A stretch of DNA of 64,000 bases from Polaribacter batillariae (GCF_017498485.1 NZ_CP071795.1:2976001-3040000), one strand, 5' to 3'; shown: positions 52,799 to 62,804, counted from the stretch's first letter. The notes: generated by a model not told the origin, from the sequence alone. Translations and numbers: made by a program.

Positions 52799-54084
52799 TT
52801 AGAAAGATTTTAGTAGTATTTTTACTCATAACTTCTACAACTTTATTGGCACAAAAAACAAGTTCTTCTCCATATTCTTTCTTTGGAATAGGAGACGAGT
52901 TTAGCCCAAAAACCGTGGAGCAGAATAGTATGGGAGGTATAGGAGTAGCTTATAACCATTACAAATATTTAAACTTTACAAACCCAGCTGCAAATGCTTA
53001 TTTAAGATATACCACATATGCTTTTGGTGTTTTAAACAACGATTTAACGATAAAAAGTAATGGAGAAAAACAAAAATCTACAGCTACAAGTTTAAGTTAT
53101 ATTGCTTTAGGGTTTCCTATAGGTAGAAATGCTGGTTTTTCTTTAGGTTTACAGCCAGTATCTTCGGTTGGATATTCTTTAGTAAATAACTCGTTAGACA
53201 ACCTAACAGGAAATATACAAGCCGCTACATTTTACGAAGGTGATGGTGGTGTGAATAGAATTTATGGAAGTTTTGGAATGCGAATTTTTAAAGATTTTTC
53301 TGTCGGAATCGAAGCAGATTATCGTTTTGGAAGTATAGAAAACAGCATCACAAACCAAATTGTAAATGTAAGTTTGGCCACAAAATATAAAGAAGACAAT
53401 ACGATAAGAGGAGGTTCTGTTACATTGGGTACTCAATATCAAAAAATATTAAAAAAGAATTTGTACTTAAACGCAGGTGCCACTTTTAAATTAGGAAACG
53501 ACTTAAGAGTTTCTGGAAACGAATATTTGTATTCTCTTACCAGAGGTGCCAATGGTGGCGATATTCCAAGAGACACGCTATTTAGTGAAAGTCTAAGTGG
53601 AAAATACAAAATGCCTTTAAAAAGTATTTTAGGGGTTGGTTTCGGGAAATTTGATAAATGGTATGTTGGTTTAGAATACGAAAACCAAGACGCAATACAA
53701 GTTTTAGGAACACTTTCTAACACAAATGCAGCTTACAGATATGAAGATTCGAATAGCTTCTCTTTAGGAGGTTACTATTTGCCAAAAATAAATTCGATCT
53801 CAAGTTATTGGGATAGAGTTACTTATAGAGCAGGTGTTCGGTTCGAAAAAACAGGATTATCTGTAGATGGTTCTGGTACGAACTCGAATTTTACAACAAT
53901 TAACGACTTTGGCATGTCTTTTGGTTTAGGTTTACCACTAAAGCAACTTTCTAATGTTAATTTGGGTGTCGAATTTGGTAAAAGAGGTACTACAGCTAAC
54001 AATTTAATTCAAGAGAATTATGTAAACTTTAGGTTGAGTTTATCACTATCTGAAAGTTGGTTCGTAAAGAGAAAAATTGATTAA
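52795..54084 (+). CDS. Outer-membrane beta-barrel protein (FadL-like)
   Basis: 429 residues with a Sec signal peptide (MIRKILVVFLLITSTTLLAQ). The body shows FadL/Toluene-X-type features (SSPYSFFGIGD, NSMGGIGVAYNHYKYLNFTNPAANAYL, alternating strands) and a C-terminal aromatic strand. Such proteins are outer-membrane channels for hydrophobic compounds, though the substrate is unknown. Overlaps coaX by 4 bp and precedes the TPR gene by 18 bp, a conserved Flavobacteriia arrangement. Confidence 0.8.
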   Translation: MIRKILVVFLLITSTTLLAQKTSSSPYSFFGIGDEFSPKTVEQNSMGGIGVAYNHYKYLNFTNPAANAYLRYTTYAFGVLNNDLTIKSNGEKQKSTATSLSYIALGFPIGRNAGFSLGLQPVSSVGYSLVNNSLDNLTGNIQAATFYEGDGGVNRIYGSFGMRIFKDFSVGIEADYRFGSIENSITNQIVNVSLATKYKEDNTIRGGSVTLGTQYQKILKKNLYLNAGATFKLGNDLRVSGNEYLYSLTRGANGGDIPRDTLFSESLSGKYKMPLKSILGVGFGKFDKWYVGLEYENQDAIQVLGTLSNTNAAYRYEDSNSFSLGGYYLPKINSISSYWDRVTYRAGVRFEKTGLSVDGSGTNSNFTTINDFGMSFGLGLPLKQLSNVNLGVEFGKRGTTANNLIQENYVNFRLSLSLSESWFVKRKID

Positions 54085-54102
54085 TTATTTAAAACTATTA
54101 AA

Positions 54103-55422
54103 ATGAAGAAAATTACGTTTTTATTAGCAGCAATGTTGCTCTTGAACACTGTAAAAACAAATGCTCAGGATGCAAAAATGGAATGTACAAAAAAATACAA
54201 TCTATTTTTAGGTGACTTCAAATCTAAGAAATATGACGATGCATATGTAAACTGGATAAAATTAATGGACGAGTGTAAAGATTTGTCTGTAAATATTTAT
54301 AAGTATGGATCGATTTTGGCAGAAGATGTTAGAAAAGATCCAGCATTAGCAAAAAGAGTTTACGAACAACGTTTACAGTATTTCCCTAATGAAAATCCTG
54401 CAAAAGTACATAGCGATTATGCAACGTATTTGTCAGAGAACAAGTTAGCTTCAGAAGCAGAAGTTTTTGCGCTTCTAGAAAAAGCATATGCAATGGATCC
54501 TACAAAAATGGGCGTTAAGAATTTGTATTTATATTTTCAAGGAGTTACCGATAGAAATAAAGACACAAACCCACAAAAAGTGTTCGATACTTACGATGAT
54601 GTAATTGAAAATGTAAACTTAAAACTCGAAGCTTATGCTGCTAAGTTAAAAGAACTATCTAAAGATACGATTGCTAATAAGAAAAGAATATACGCTTATT
54701 CTGTGAATTCTAGAGCTTTAGGTCAAGTAGAAGGTGGTTTAGATCATATTATTGAAGAATTATCTACTTGCGAAAGATTAGTTCCTTTATATACAAGAAA
54801 CTTTGATGAAAATAAAGCAAATCCTACTTGGTTAAAAAGAGCAGTATCAAGAATGTTTAGCAAAGGCTGTCAAGCAGACCCTTTTTATGCAAAATTAGTA
54901 AGAGCTTATGCAGAAGCATCACCATCACCAGAAGCTTATGCTTTCTTAGCAAACGTTTTAGAAGATAATGGCGATGAAGCTGGAGCAGTAGCAATGAGAG
55001 AAAAATCTTTTAATTTAGAAACAGATCCTTTAAAAAAGGCGAAGTATAAATTAAAGTTTGCACAAGCAGCTAAAGATAGAGGTCAGTTAAGCAAAGCAAG
55101 AAGTTTGGCAAGAGAGGCATTGTCTTTCAATCCTAATTTTGGGAAAGCATATTTATTTATTGCAAGTTTATATACTTCTAGCGTTAACAATTGTGGTAGC
55201 AACGAGTTCGAAAAAAGAATGGTATATGTTGCTGCTTTAAATAAGGCAAGAAGAGCTGCAGCTGTAGATCCAAGTATCTCTTCTGCTGCAGGAAAATATA
55301 TAAGAAATTATGCGGCAAACTCACCTAACCAGTCTGTAATTTTTACAGCAGGTGCAACTCCAGGAGGTAAATACACCATTAAATGTTGGATTGGAGAAAC
55401 AGTTACAATACCAAAGAAATAG
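54103..55422 (+). CDS. Exported TPR-type repeat protein
   Basis: 439 residues with a Sec signal peptide (MKKITFLLAAMLLLNTVKTNA). Then helical repeats of TPR character appear: KKYDDAYVNWIKLMDECK (~40-58), then PEAYAFLANVLEDNGDEAGAVAMREKSF and AKDRGQLSKARSLAREALSFNP toward the C-terminus. It probably acts in the periplasm as a scaffold. Found with coaX, the barrel protein and lptC. Confidence 0.8.
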   Translation: MKKITFLLAAMLLLNTVKTNAQDAKMECTKKYNLFLGDFKSKKYDDAYVNWIKLMDECKDLSVNIYKYGSILAEDVRKDPALAKRVYEQRLQYFPNENPAKVHSDYATYLSENKLASEAEVFALLEKAYAMDPTKMGVKNLYLYFQGVTDRNKDTNPQKVFDTYDDVIENVNLKLEAYAAKLKELSKDTIANKKRIYAYSVNSRALGQVEGGLDHIIEELSTCERLVPLYTRNFDENKANPTWLKRAVSRMFSKGCQADPFYAKLVRAYAEASPSPEAYAFLANVLEDNGDEAGAVAMREKSFNLETDPLKKAKYKLKFAQAAKDRGQLSKARSLAREALSFNPNFGKAYLFIASLYTSSVNNCGSNEFEKRMVYVAALNKARRAAAVDPSISSAAGKYIRNYAANSPNQSVIFTAGATPGGKYTIKCWIGETVTIPKK

Positions 55423-55426
55423 TTTT

Positions 55427-55990
55427 GTGAAAAACGACCAACAAATAGTATTAAAAAGCATTACTGTATTCGTTTTTACAGTAATGCTTTTTTCTTGTTC
55501 TAACTCGACAGAAGAAGTTCGTAATTTCTTAGAAGAGAAAAACCTTCCAATTGGCAAAGCAAAAGATGCCTATCATGTTTATAAAGATTCTGGAAGAATT
55601 ACCTCGAAATTAATAACACCTTTGTTGTTAGATTTTAGCAATCGAAAAAAACATCCATACAACGAGTTTCCAAAAGGAATAAAAATTATTAACTTTGAAA
55701 ACAAAGGAAAAGATTCGATAACGGTTATTGGAGATTATGCTTTAACTTATTCGAAAACCGAAATTTCAGAAATAGAAGGAAATGTTGTCGTTATAAACCA
55801 TTCAGATAACTCGAGATTAGAAACAGACCAGCTTTTTTGGGACCAAAAAACAAAATATTTTGTTTCTGAAGCGCCTTTTACACTGTATCAAGCTAGAGAT
55901 ACAGTTGTTGGAGTTGGGTTTGAGTGTAAAGAAGATTTAACCAAACACATGGCTAAAAAAACAACAGGAAGATTAGAAACAAAAGAATAA
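55427..55990 (+). CDS. lptC: LPS export protein LptC (lipoprotein)
   Basis: 187 residues from the GTG at 55427. The open frame extends to 55352, but there it would overlap the TPR gene and lack the signal. The GTG start gives KNDQQIVLKSITVFVFTVMLFSC with lipobox LFSC. The following beta jellyroll (ITVIGDYALTYSKTEISEIEGN, NSRLETDQLFWDQKTKYFVS) is the LptC/OstA fold of the periplasmic lipopolysaccharide bridge. It lies 4 bp after the TPR gene. Confidence 0.85.
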   Translation: MKNDQQIVLKSITVFVFTVMLFSCSNSTEEVRNFLEEKNLPIGKAKDAYHVYKDSGRITSKLITPLLLDFSNRKKHPYNEFPKGIKIINFENKGKDSITVIGDYALTYSKTEISEIEGNVVVINHSDNSRLETDQLFWDQKTKYFVSEAPFTLYQARDTVVGVGFECKEDLTKHMAKKTTGRLETKE

Positions 55991-55994
55991 TATT

Positions 55995-56201
55995 ATGAAC
56001 AGACTTTGGAAATTTTTTCAGTATGGCTATTTAATGGTCGCTTTTATTTGCCTAGTAGAAACATATATGCAGTGGAATATAAATAGAGATAGAGCTTACT
56101 TGTTTCTTGGTTTTGCTATTTTTATTATTTTAGTATTTTTCTTTAAAAGGCACTTTAGAAAAAAAGTAGAAAGAAGAAACAATCAAAACAACTCACAATA
56201 G
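55995..56201 (+). CDS. Small inner-membrane protein
   Basis: 68 residues with two hydrophobic helices (YLMVAFICLVETYMQW and AYLFLGFAIFIILVFFF), a basic C-terminus (KRHFRKKVERRNNQNNSQ) and an N-terminal Trp-rich start. It sits 4 bp after lptC and 15 bp before the CNNM gene, a typical clade-conserved operon member. No function is assigned. Confidence 0.75.
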   Translation: MNRLWKFFQYGYLMVAFICLVETYMQWNINRDRAYLFLGFAIFIILVFFFKRHFRKKVERRNNQNNSQ

Positions 56202-56216
56202 TTTATAAGTTTCTTA

Positions 56217-57482
56217 ATGGAAATAGAGCTTATCATTATTTTCTTATCCGTCATTCTTTCCGCATTTTTTTCGGGAATGGAAATCGCGTTTGTTTCCGCC
56301 AATAAACTACATATAGAATTAGAAAAGAAAAGAGAAGGTTTTGTACCTAAAATTTTAAATAAAATTACCCAAAAATCTTCAAAATTTATTACCACAATGT
56401 TAGTGGGTAATAATATTTCTTTGGTGGTTTATAGCTATTACATGGGCTCTTTTTTAATAAGAATTCTTCCTATAGAGGGGTATAACGAGTTTACAATTTT
56501 ATTAATACAAACCATTATTTCTACAATTGTAATCTTAATTACAGCAGAGTTTTTACCAAAAGCAATTTTTAGAGTTTATGCAAACGAAGTATTAAAGATA
56601 TTTGCAGTTCCTGCTTATATATTCTATATTTTATTTCATTACTTCTCAGAATTTATTACCATCATCTCCGACTTTTTATTGCGTGTTTTCTTTAAAACAA
56701 ATCCAGACGAACAACAAACCGAATTTAGTAAAGAAGAATTAGGAAATTACATTACAGAACAATTAGAAACGGGTGCAGAAGACGAAGAAATGGATTCCGA
56801 AATTCAAATTTTCCAAAATGCATTAGAATTTCACAATGTAAAAGCAAGAGAAGTTATGGTGCCAAGAACCGAAATGATTGCTGTAGAAATTCACGAAAAA
56901 GTTTCGAACCTAAAAAAAATGTTTATAGAAACAGGTTTGTCTAAAATATTAGTTTACAAAACGTCTATGGACGATGTTATTGGATATGTAAACGCATTCG
57001 AACTCTTTAAAAGGCCAAAAACCATAAAATCGATTTTGCTTCCTGTAGAATTTGCGCCAGAATCTATGATGATTAATAACATTTTAAGTAATTTAATAAA
57101 AAAACGCAAAAGCGTTGCAATTGTTGTAGATGAATATGGTGGAACCTCTGGAATGATAACAGTAGAAGACATTGTAGAAGAACTCTTTGGAGAAATTGAA
57201 GACGAACACGATTCGCAAGAATTTTTAGAAGAAAGAATAAACGAAAATACGTTTAATTTTTCTGCTCGATTAGAAGTAGATTATTTAAATGAAGAATATG
57301 GTTTAAACATTCCAAAGTCAGAAGCTTACGAAACTTTAGGAGGATTTATTATTAACCATACAGAAAATATTCCGCAAGAAAACGAAGTAGTTGATATCGA
57401 AGGTTTTGAAATTAGAATCTTAAAAACAAGCAGTGCTAAAATCGATGAAGTTTCTCTTAAAATTCAATCGGCAGACGATTAA
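56217..57482 (+). CDS. CNNM/CorC-type membrane protein (DUF21, CBS pair, CorC_HlyC domain)
   Basis: 421 residues in the CNNM order: DUF21 transmembrane region (~1-150, FFSGMEIAFVSANKLHIELEKK then helices), two CBS domains (VMVPRTEMIAVEIHEKV and SVAIVVDEYGGTSGMITVEDIVEELFGEI), and a CorC_HlyC domain at the end (YETLGGFIINHTENIPQ). The family is often labelled hemolysin-like; better-known members handle Mg2+ or Co2+. It is related to GldE, but the context here (lptC) does not support a gliding call. Confidence 0.87.
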   Translation: MEIELIIIFLSVILSAFFSGMEIAFVSANKLHIELEKKREGFVPKILNKITQKSSKFITTMLVGNNISLVVYSYYMGSFLIRILPIEGYNEFTILLIQTIISTIVILITAEFLPKAIFRVYANEVLKIFAVPAYIFYILFHYFSEFITIISDFLLRVFFKTNPDEQQTEFSKEELGNYITEQLETGAEDEEMDSEIQIFQNALEFHNVKAREVMVPRTEMIAVEIHEKVSNLKKMFIETGLSKILVYKTSMDDVIGYVNAFELFKRPKTIKSILLPVEFAPESMMINNILSNLIKKRKSVAIVVDEYGGTSGMITVEDIVEELFGEIEDEHDSQEFLEERINENTFNFSARLEVDYLNEEYGLNIPKSEAYETLGGFIINHTENIPQENEVVDIEGFEIRILKTSSAKIDEVSLKIQSADD

Positions 57483-57548
57483 AAAAAACACGACACAAAC
57501 TTTCCTTTAAATACCTATTTGTCTTAGCATTAATATGTTTAAAATGGG

Positions 57549-57579
57549 TTGCAATATTAAAACCCAAATCGTATATTCG
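57549..57579 (+). promoter_or_regulatory. Promoter of the PpiD/SurA-like gene
   Basis: TTG at 57549-57551 and TATATTCG at 57572-57579 are separated by 20 bp, close to the Bacteroidetes spacing. The -7 box deviates by one base (C instead of T). ATG at 57606. Confidence 0.5.
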
Positions 57580-57605
57580 CCAACTGAAAATAAATTAAAT
57601 TAAGT

Positions 57606-59696
57606 ATGGCAATTTTATCAAAAATTAGAGAACGTTCGATGTTCTTAATAATTATTATTGGTTTAGCACTTTTTGCTTTTGTACTAGACCCTTCTACTTT
57701 AGGAGACTTTTTTAACTCTAGTAAAGTAAACGAGGTTGGAGAAGTAAATGGCGAAGTAATTTCTAGACAAGAATTTGCAACCGCTTTAGAAGCATATAAG
57801 CAACAAACTGGTGGTAGAGCTTCTGAAATGCAAGCAGCAAAATCTGTTTGGGATAACATTGTTAGAAAAAAGATTTATAAAAATCAACTAGAAGAAGCTG
57901 GTATTACTGTTGGCGAAGAAGATGTTTGGAACGAAATCATTAGCTCACCTTCTGTGAGCAATAGTCCTCAGTTTCAAAACGAAGCAGGCTTGTTTGACGA
58001 AGCAAAATTCAAACAATTTTTAGCAGATACGAAAGAGAATAACGAGCAATTATGGTCTGCTTGGTCTAATTACATGAATCAAATTAAAGACAATGCAGAA
58101 ACAAATACATACAACAAACTAATAACAGCAGGTTTAGGAGCCTCTTTAAAAGAAGGAGAATACGAGTATATGCTTGAGAATACGAAAATAAATGCTCAAT
58201 TTGTGTATGTTCCTTACTCTAGTGTTGCAGATAGTTTGGTTAAAATAAAAAAATCTGAAGTTGAAGCATATATTAAAGAACATAAAACGCAATTTCAGGT
58301 AGAAGCAACACGCGATATTTCGTACGTAAAGTTCGATATTGTGGCAACTCCAGAAGACGAAGAAGCAATAAAAGCAGATTTAGCGACTTTAATCGAAGAC
58401 TTTAAAAATACATCAGATAATAAAGAATTCTTAAACGAAAATGGCTCTGAAACTCCTTTAGATTTAAGCTATAAATACAATGTAAACATTAACCAAACTG
58501 TTGCAAACGAAATTTTTGCAGGAGATAAAGGAGATGTATTTGGACCTTATAAAGATCAAGGATATTTTAAAATTTCTAAAATTGTTGAAATTTCTAAAAT
58601 GCCAGATTCAGTAAAAGCAAGCCATATTTTAATTCCTTTTGTAGGGGCCCAAAGAGCAGCGCAAGACATTACAAGAACAGAAGAAGAAGCTAAGAAATTA
58701 GCAGACAGCATTCTTACAGTAGTAAAAAGAAGAACCAGTAAATTTGCAGATTTAGCAAAAGAATTTTCTTCAGACAAGTCAAATGCCGAAAAAGGTGGAG
58801 CGTTAGATTGGTTTAATTACAATCGAATGACACCTGCTTTTAGAGACTTTTCTTTTACAAATAAAAAAGGCACAATAGATGTTGTAAAAACGCCTTTTGG
58901 TTTCCATATTGTAAAAATCGATGAAACTAAAAACGAGCAAAAAGTTTTAAAATTAGCAACATTTAGTAGAAAAATTGTTGCTTCAGAAAAAACGGAAAAC
59001 GAAATATTCCAAAAAGCAGAACAATTTGCACTGGCAATTTCTAATAATAAAGATTACAAACAAGTTGCAAAAGAGAACAACTACAATTTAAGACCTGCAG
59101 TTGGTTTAAAAGTTTTAGATGAAAATGTACCAGGTATTGGTAATCAAAGACAAATTGTTTCTTGGGCATTTGGCAAAGACATAGAAACAGGCGATTTTAA
59201 ACGTTTCGATTTAGAAGGTAGTCATGTAGTTGCAATTCTAACAGAAAAAATAAAAAAAGGATTAATGCCTGTTGATAAAGCTATAAATAAAGTAAGACCT
59301 ATTTTACTAAACGAAAAGAAAGCTGCTTTACTTTCAGAAAAATTAAAAGGAGCCGACTTACAAGAAATTGCCAAAGCAAACAATACCACTGTTAGAACTG
59401 CAAGTGGCATTAACTTAAAAACACCAACTTTAAGCGGTGTTGGAGCAGAACCCAAAGTTGTAGGCGCAATGTATAATGCAGAATTGAATAAGGTATATAA
59501 TAATGTAGCAGGAAGCAGAGGAGTGTATGCTTTTAAAGTTATACAAAGAAATTTGCCAACAGCTTTACCAAACTACGATACAAACAGAAAGAAAATTGCT
59601 GAAGCTAGAAAAAGACTTACATTTAAGATGTACGAAGCTTTAAAAGAATCTTCTGATATCGAAGATAACAGAGCGAATATGTATGTTTCTAACTAA
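57606..59696 (+). CDS. PpiD/SurA-like periplasmic peptidyl-prolyl isomerase
   Basis: 696 residues. A single N-terminal membrane anchor (MAILSKIRERSMFLIIIIGL) is followed by a SurA_N-type chaperone region (~30-200). The parvulin domain (~340-440) contains KASHILIPFVG, SKFADLAKEFSSDKSNAEKGGALDWF and VVKTPFGFHIVKI. More chaperone sequence follows to the end. PpiD-type proteins stay on the inner membrane and help newly exported proteins fold. It follows the CNNM gene by 123 bp, has its own promoter and is followed by a repetitive spacer. Confidence 0.87.
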   Translation: MAILSKIRERSMFLIIIIGLALFAFVLDPSTLGDFFNSSKVNEVGEVNGEVISRQEFATALEAYKQQTGGRASEMQAAKSVWDNIVRKKIYKNQLEEAGITVGEEDVWNEIISSPSVSNSPQFQNEAGLFDEAKFKQFLADTKENNEQLWSAWSNYMNQIKDNAETNTYNKLITAGLGASLKEGEYEYMLENTKINAQFVYVPYSSVADSLVKIKKSEVEAYIKEHKTQFQVEATRDISYVKFDIVATPEDEEAIKADLATLIEDFKNTSDNKEFLNENGSETPLDLSYKYNVNINQTVANEIFAGDKGDVFGPYKDQGYFKISKIVEISKMPDSVKASHILIPFVGAQRAAQDITRTEEEAKKLADSILTVVKRRTSKFADLAKEFSSDKSNAEKGGALDWFNYNRMTPAFRDFSFTNKKGTIDVVKTPFGFHIVKIDETKNEQKVLKLATFSRKIVASEKTENEIFQKAEQFALAISNNKDYKQVAKENNYNLRPAVGLKVLDENVPGIGNQRQIVSWAFGKDIETGDFKRFDLEGSHVVAILTEKIKKGLMPVDKAINKVRPILLNEKKAALLSEKLKGADLQEIAKANNTTVRTASGINLKTPTLSGVGAEPKVVGAMYNAELNKVYNNVAGSRGVYAFKVIQRNLPTALPNYDTNRKKIAEARKRLTFKMYEALKESSDIEDNRANMYVSN

Positions 59697-59730
59697 GAAA
59701 TAATACTTCTTATAGAGTATCAAAGTATCA

Positions 59731-59925
59731 AAGAGAAGCTGTCTCGAAAGTATTAAAATTTGTTATTTCGACTGAAATGGAGAAATCTTATTTATTGAAT
59801 TTCAGATTTATTGAAATTCAATAAATAAGATTTTTCGATAACTTCGTTAGCTACTTTCAATCAAAATATATTTTGATTTTAGGTCAAAATAACAGTTAAA
59901 TTTACTTTTGTGACAGCCTCTTTTT
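59731..59925. repeat. MITE-like intergenic element with long imperfect terminal repeats
   Basis: The left ~45 bp (GAGAAGCTGTCTCGAAAGTA then TTTGTTATTTCGAC) are matched, inverted, by the right end (GAGGCTGTCACAAAAGTAAA then GTTATTTTGAC). Inside is a nested perfect 18-bp stem, TCTTATTTATTGAATTTC, with its complement (near 59787-59832). The TTTCGACTGAAATGGAGAAAT phrase is a familiar type of flavobacterial intergenic repeat (inference). No coding capacity. Confidence 0.7.
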
Positions 59926-59953
59926 TTGAGGTTAAATAATTATATCATATCAT

Positions 59954-60113
59954 TTTCTTTTCCAATAATTTCAAATGATGTACATTCAATTTTTAGAAGG
60001 TAATGATGGATGCCAAATAACCAGATAAAAAAACCTTTTCGATTGCTCAAAAAGGTTTTCATGTATTTTAATAAGTTTATACCAGTTATTGTTTGAAATT
60101 ATTGGAAAAGAAA
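59954..60113. repeat. Inverted repeat (22 bp arms) with a third partial copy
   Basis: TTTCTTTTCCAATAATTTCAAA (59954-59975) is repeated inverted and exact at 60092-60113. A further direct copy, AATAATTTCAAATGG, lies at ~60216-60230 near the rho stop. About 115 bp separate the two arms. The function is unknown; they could be remnants of another repeat element. Confidence 0.75.
60030..60059. terminator. Hairpin terminator between PpiD-like gene and rho
   Basis: AAAACCTTTT (60030-60039) pairs with AAAAGGTTTT (60050-60059) around a 10-base loop, with an adjoining A run giving seven T on the minus strand. It probably ends the rho transcript. Confidence 0.65.
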
Positions 60114-60245
60114 TTGATGATTTTTTTTCTTTATATAAAGAAGAAAACGAAAGCATAGCCTTAGCTACGGTTTTTTTTTATTCTGAAATAGAAAGAAAAA
60201 AAGCGATTTATTACAATAATTTCAAATGGTAAATGGTATTAGGTG

Positions 60246-61949
60246 TTATCCGTTCATAGAAATTAAAAACTCTTCATTATTTTTAGAGAATTTTATTTTT
60301 TCATTTATAAATTCCATAGCTTCAATAGGGTTCATGTCAGCCAAATATTTACGCAATATCCACATTCTTTGCACATTCTTATCTTCCAATAATAAATCGT
60401 CTCTTCTTGTAGAAGATTTAATTAAATCGATTGCTGGGTAAATTCTTCGATTAGAAATGTTTCTATCTAATTGAAGTTCCATATTACCTGTTCCTTTAAA
60501 TTCTTCGAAGATAACCTCGTCCATTTTAGAACCTGTTTCTGTAAGTGCAGTTGCGATAATGGTTAAAGAACCACCATTTTCTATATTTCTAGCAGCACCA
60601 AAGAAACGTTTAGGTTTGTGTAGTGCATTTGCATCAATACCACCAGAAAGTATTTTTCCTGATGCTGGAGCAACTGTATTGTAAGCTCTTGCCAAACGTG
60701 TAATCGAGTCTAAAAGAATTACAACATCATGCCCAGATTCTACCAAACGCTTTGCCTTTTCTAAAACAATGTTTGCCACACGTACATGTTTATCTGCAGG
60801 CTCATCAAAAGTAGAAGCCACAACTTCTCCGCGAACACTTCTTTGCATGTCTGTAACTTCTTCTGGACGCTCATCAATTAATAAAACAATTTGATATACT
60901 TCTGGATGATTTGTAGCAATTGCCTTAGCTACATCTTTTAATAACATGGTTTTACCTGTCTTAGGTTGTGCTACAATCATACCACGTTGTCCTTTTCCTA
61001 TGGGAGAAAATAAATCGATAATTCTTGTAGATAAAGAACTTCCTCTTTCTGCTAAGTTGAATTTTTCTTGAGGAAATAAAGGGGTTAAATGTTCAAAAGA
61101 AACACGATCTCTAACAATATTAGGGTTTAAACCGTTAATTTTTGAAACTCTAATTAATGGAAAATATTTTTCGCCTTCTTTTGGCGGACGAACATTTCCT
61201 TTTACAGTATCTCCAGTTTTTAAACCAAATAATTTAATTTGAGATTGCGAAACATAAATATCGTCTGGAGAAGATAAATAGTTATAGTCAGAAGAACGTA
61301 AGAAACCATATCCATCTGGCATCATTTCTAAAACTCCTTCACTTTCTATAATTCCATCAAATTCGAAGTCTGGGTCTCTGTACCTGTTACTAGATTTGTT
61401 TCCATTACCTCTGTTAGAGTTGTTTTTATCTCTTGTTTGATTGGTGTTTTTATTTTTCTGATTCTGATTCTGATTATTGTTTTTTTGTTGTTTTGGTGGG
61501 TGGTTTGGCGTTTTTTTCTCTTGAGAATCATTACTTTTAACAACATTCTCTTTTTTAGCTTCAGTAGTGTTTTCTTTTTTAGCAGCGGCTTTCACTCTTG
61601 GTTTCGCTACCTTTTCAGGTTTTTCTTCTACTTTTACTTCAGCATTTTTAACCTCATTGGCTTTGGCTTCTGGAGTTTTTACTTCTGGGCTCTTCGCTTC
61701 TGTGTTACGATTATCTGCTTGCGGTCTTTTACTAACTCGTTTTCTTTTCGGTTTTTCAGTTTTTGCTGAATCGTTATTTGTTGGAGTAGCAACCGTTTTC
61801 GTAGAAGTAGGGTTTGCAGCTTGTGTATCTAATATTTGATACACTAAATCTAATTTTTTAAGTTGACTTGTTTTTTTTAGTCCAATAGATTTTGCAATTA
61901 CTTGCAAATCAGCAAGAGTTTTTGCTTTTAGTTCCGAGATTTCGAACAT
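60246..61949 (-). CDS. rho: Transcription termination factor Rho
   Basis: 567 residues, longer than the ~420 of E. coli Rho because a ~150-residue low-complexity, basic region rich in K, E, N, T and P (~50-195) follows the N-terminal helix domain ([20 protein letters not shown]). The RNA-binding domain follows ([21 protein letters not shown]). The ATPase core holds [19 protein letters not shown] (~318-336), [17 protein letters not shown] and [14 protein letters not shown]. Such inserts are usual in Bacteroidetes Rho and can help RNA binding or condensate formation. Single gene, divergent from the DUF4293 gene. Confidence 0.95.
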   Translation of the reverse strand: MFEISELKAKTLADLQVIAKSIGLKKTSQLKKLDLVYQILDTQAANPTSTKTVATPTNNDSAKTEKPKRKRVSKRPQADNRNTEAKSPEVKTPEAKANEVKNAEVKVEEKPEKVAKPRVKAAAKKENTTEAKKENVVKSNDSQEKKTPNHPPKQQKNNNQNQNQKNKNTNQTRDKNNSNRGNGNKSSNRYRDPDFEFDGIIESEGVLEMMPDGYGFLRSSDYNYLSSPDDIYVSQSQIKLFGLKTGDTVKGNVRPPKEGEKYFPLIRVSKINGLNPNIVRDRVSFEHLTPLFPQEKFNLAERGSSLSTRIIDLFSPIGKGQRGMIVAQPKTGKTMLLKDVAKAIATNHPEVYQIVLLIDERPEEVTDMQRSVRGEVVASTFDEPADKHVRVANIVLEKAKRLVESGHDVVILLDSITRLARAYNTVAPASGKILSGGIDANALHKPKRFFGAARNIENGGSLTIIATALTETGSKMDEVIFEEFKGTGNMELQLDRNISNRRIYPAIDLIKSSTRRDDLLLEDKNVQRMWILRKYLADMNPIEAMEFINEKIKFSKNNEEFLISMNG

Positions 61950-62120
61950 TATGTATATGTTAAGTTAAAATGAATCTTAATTTGTAAATAAGATTTGTAT
62001 GTTTTTTTTGAATTTGGCTACCTATATAGTACTATAAAATAGCTTTTGTGCGGTTAAATACAGCTACAAATATATGCTTTTTTTTTTAGTTCTCAATTTT
62101 CTTTTTAAAAAAGAATGTTC

Positions 62121-62128
62121 TACTTTTG
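62121..62128 (+). promoter_or_regulatory. -7 promoter element of the DUF4293 gene
   Basis: TACTTTTG fits TAnnTTTG. It lies inside the open frame upstream of ATG 62148, which therefore is the real start rather than ATG 62115. Confidence 0.55.
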
Positions 62129-62147
62129 TGGTATTAGAAATTACGAT

Positions 62148-62579
62148 ATGATTCAAAGAATACAAACCATATATTTATTGTTGGCCTCTGCCATTTCTGG
62201 CGGACTAATATTTGTATTTGATTTGTGGGAAAATTTAAAAAAAGAAGTTTTTGCATTCGATTTATTAAATTCAGATTCTTTTAGCTTAAAAGTTATTCCT
62301 ATATTGTTTCTAATTTCAGCTATCTTAACTTTTGTAGCTATTTTCTTATATAAAAATAGAAAATTACAATTTGTAATAGGTCGCTTAGCAATTTTGATAA
62401 ATCTTATTTTATTAGGATTATCGATTTATTTGTCTCTAAATTTATCTGGAGAAACAGCAGTTTCAGAGAAAGGTATTGGGATGTTTATACCAATTTTAGC
62501 TATTTTGCTTATTGTTTTAGCAAATAAAGCGATTAAAAAGGATGAAGATCTTGTAAAATCTGTAGATAGGTTACGATAA
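62148..62579 (+). CDS. DUF4293-family membrane protein
   Basis: 143 residues from MIQRIQTIYLLLASAISGGL. Four hydrophobic helices alternate with short loops, and the conserved N-terminal IQRIQTIYLLLA is diagnostic of DUF4293, a Bacteroidetes inner-membrane family of unknown function, often found beside rho. The promoter box at 62121 decides against the upstream ATG. A clear terminator follows. Confidence 0.82.
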   Translation: MIQRIQTIYLLLASAISGGLIFVFDLWENLKKEVFAFDLLNSDSFSLKVIPILFLISAILTFVAIFLYKNRKLQFVIGRLAILINLILLGLSIYLSLNLSGETAVSEKGIGMFIPILAILLIVLANKAIKKDEDLVKSVDRLR

Positions 62580-62610
62580 AACTAACATCTTAGTTATATT
62601 TAGTGCGAAA

Positions 62611-62641
62611 AAAAAACCGAGAAAAATTTCTCGGTTTTTTT
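62611..62641 (+). terminator. Terminator after the DUF4293 gene
   Basis: CCGAGAAA (62617-62624) pairs with TTTCTCGG (62627-62634), extended by A and T tracts to both sides; a T run follows. Confidence 0.88.
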
Positions 62642-62764
62642 ATTTATAAGAATTTTTACGCATTTTCCCATCAGTAAAATTTTAAAAATGTAAATTTAGG
62701 ATTTTAAAAACTGAAAAAAACACCATTTTTAAATATCTGATTATCAATATTTTAAAAACCTACC

Positions 62765-62804
62765 ATCCCTGAGCTCAGGGATGGGTATCCCTGAGCTCAG
62801 GGAT
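62765..62804. promoter_or_regulatory. Two perfect 18-bp palindromes upstream of the response regulator gene
   Basis: ATCCCTGAGCTCAGGGAT occurs at 62765-62782 and again at 62787-62804, each its own exact inverse complement, centre to centre 22 bp (about two helical turns). A third half-site TCAGGGAT is at 62823-62830, next to the -33 area. This is the classic pattern of cooperative dimer operators, here most likely for the NarL-type regulator encoded at 62870 or another dimeric factor. Confidence 0.75.

Noticed and set aside
56217..57482. Gliding protein GldE.
   Set aside because: The DUF21/CBS/CorC protein is related, but the neighbours are lptC and a foldase rather than gldD or ssb.
61437..61839. 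Two hydrophobic frames opposite the low-complexity part of rho.
   Set aside because: They are antisense shadows of repetitive Lys/Asn/Glu codons and have no independent evidence.
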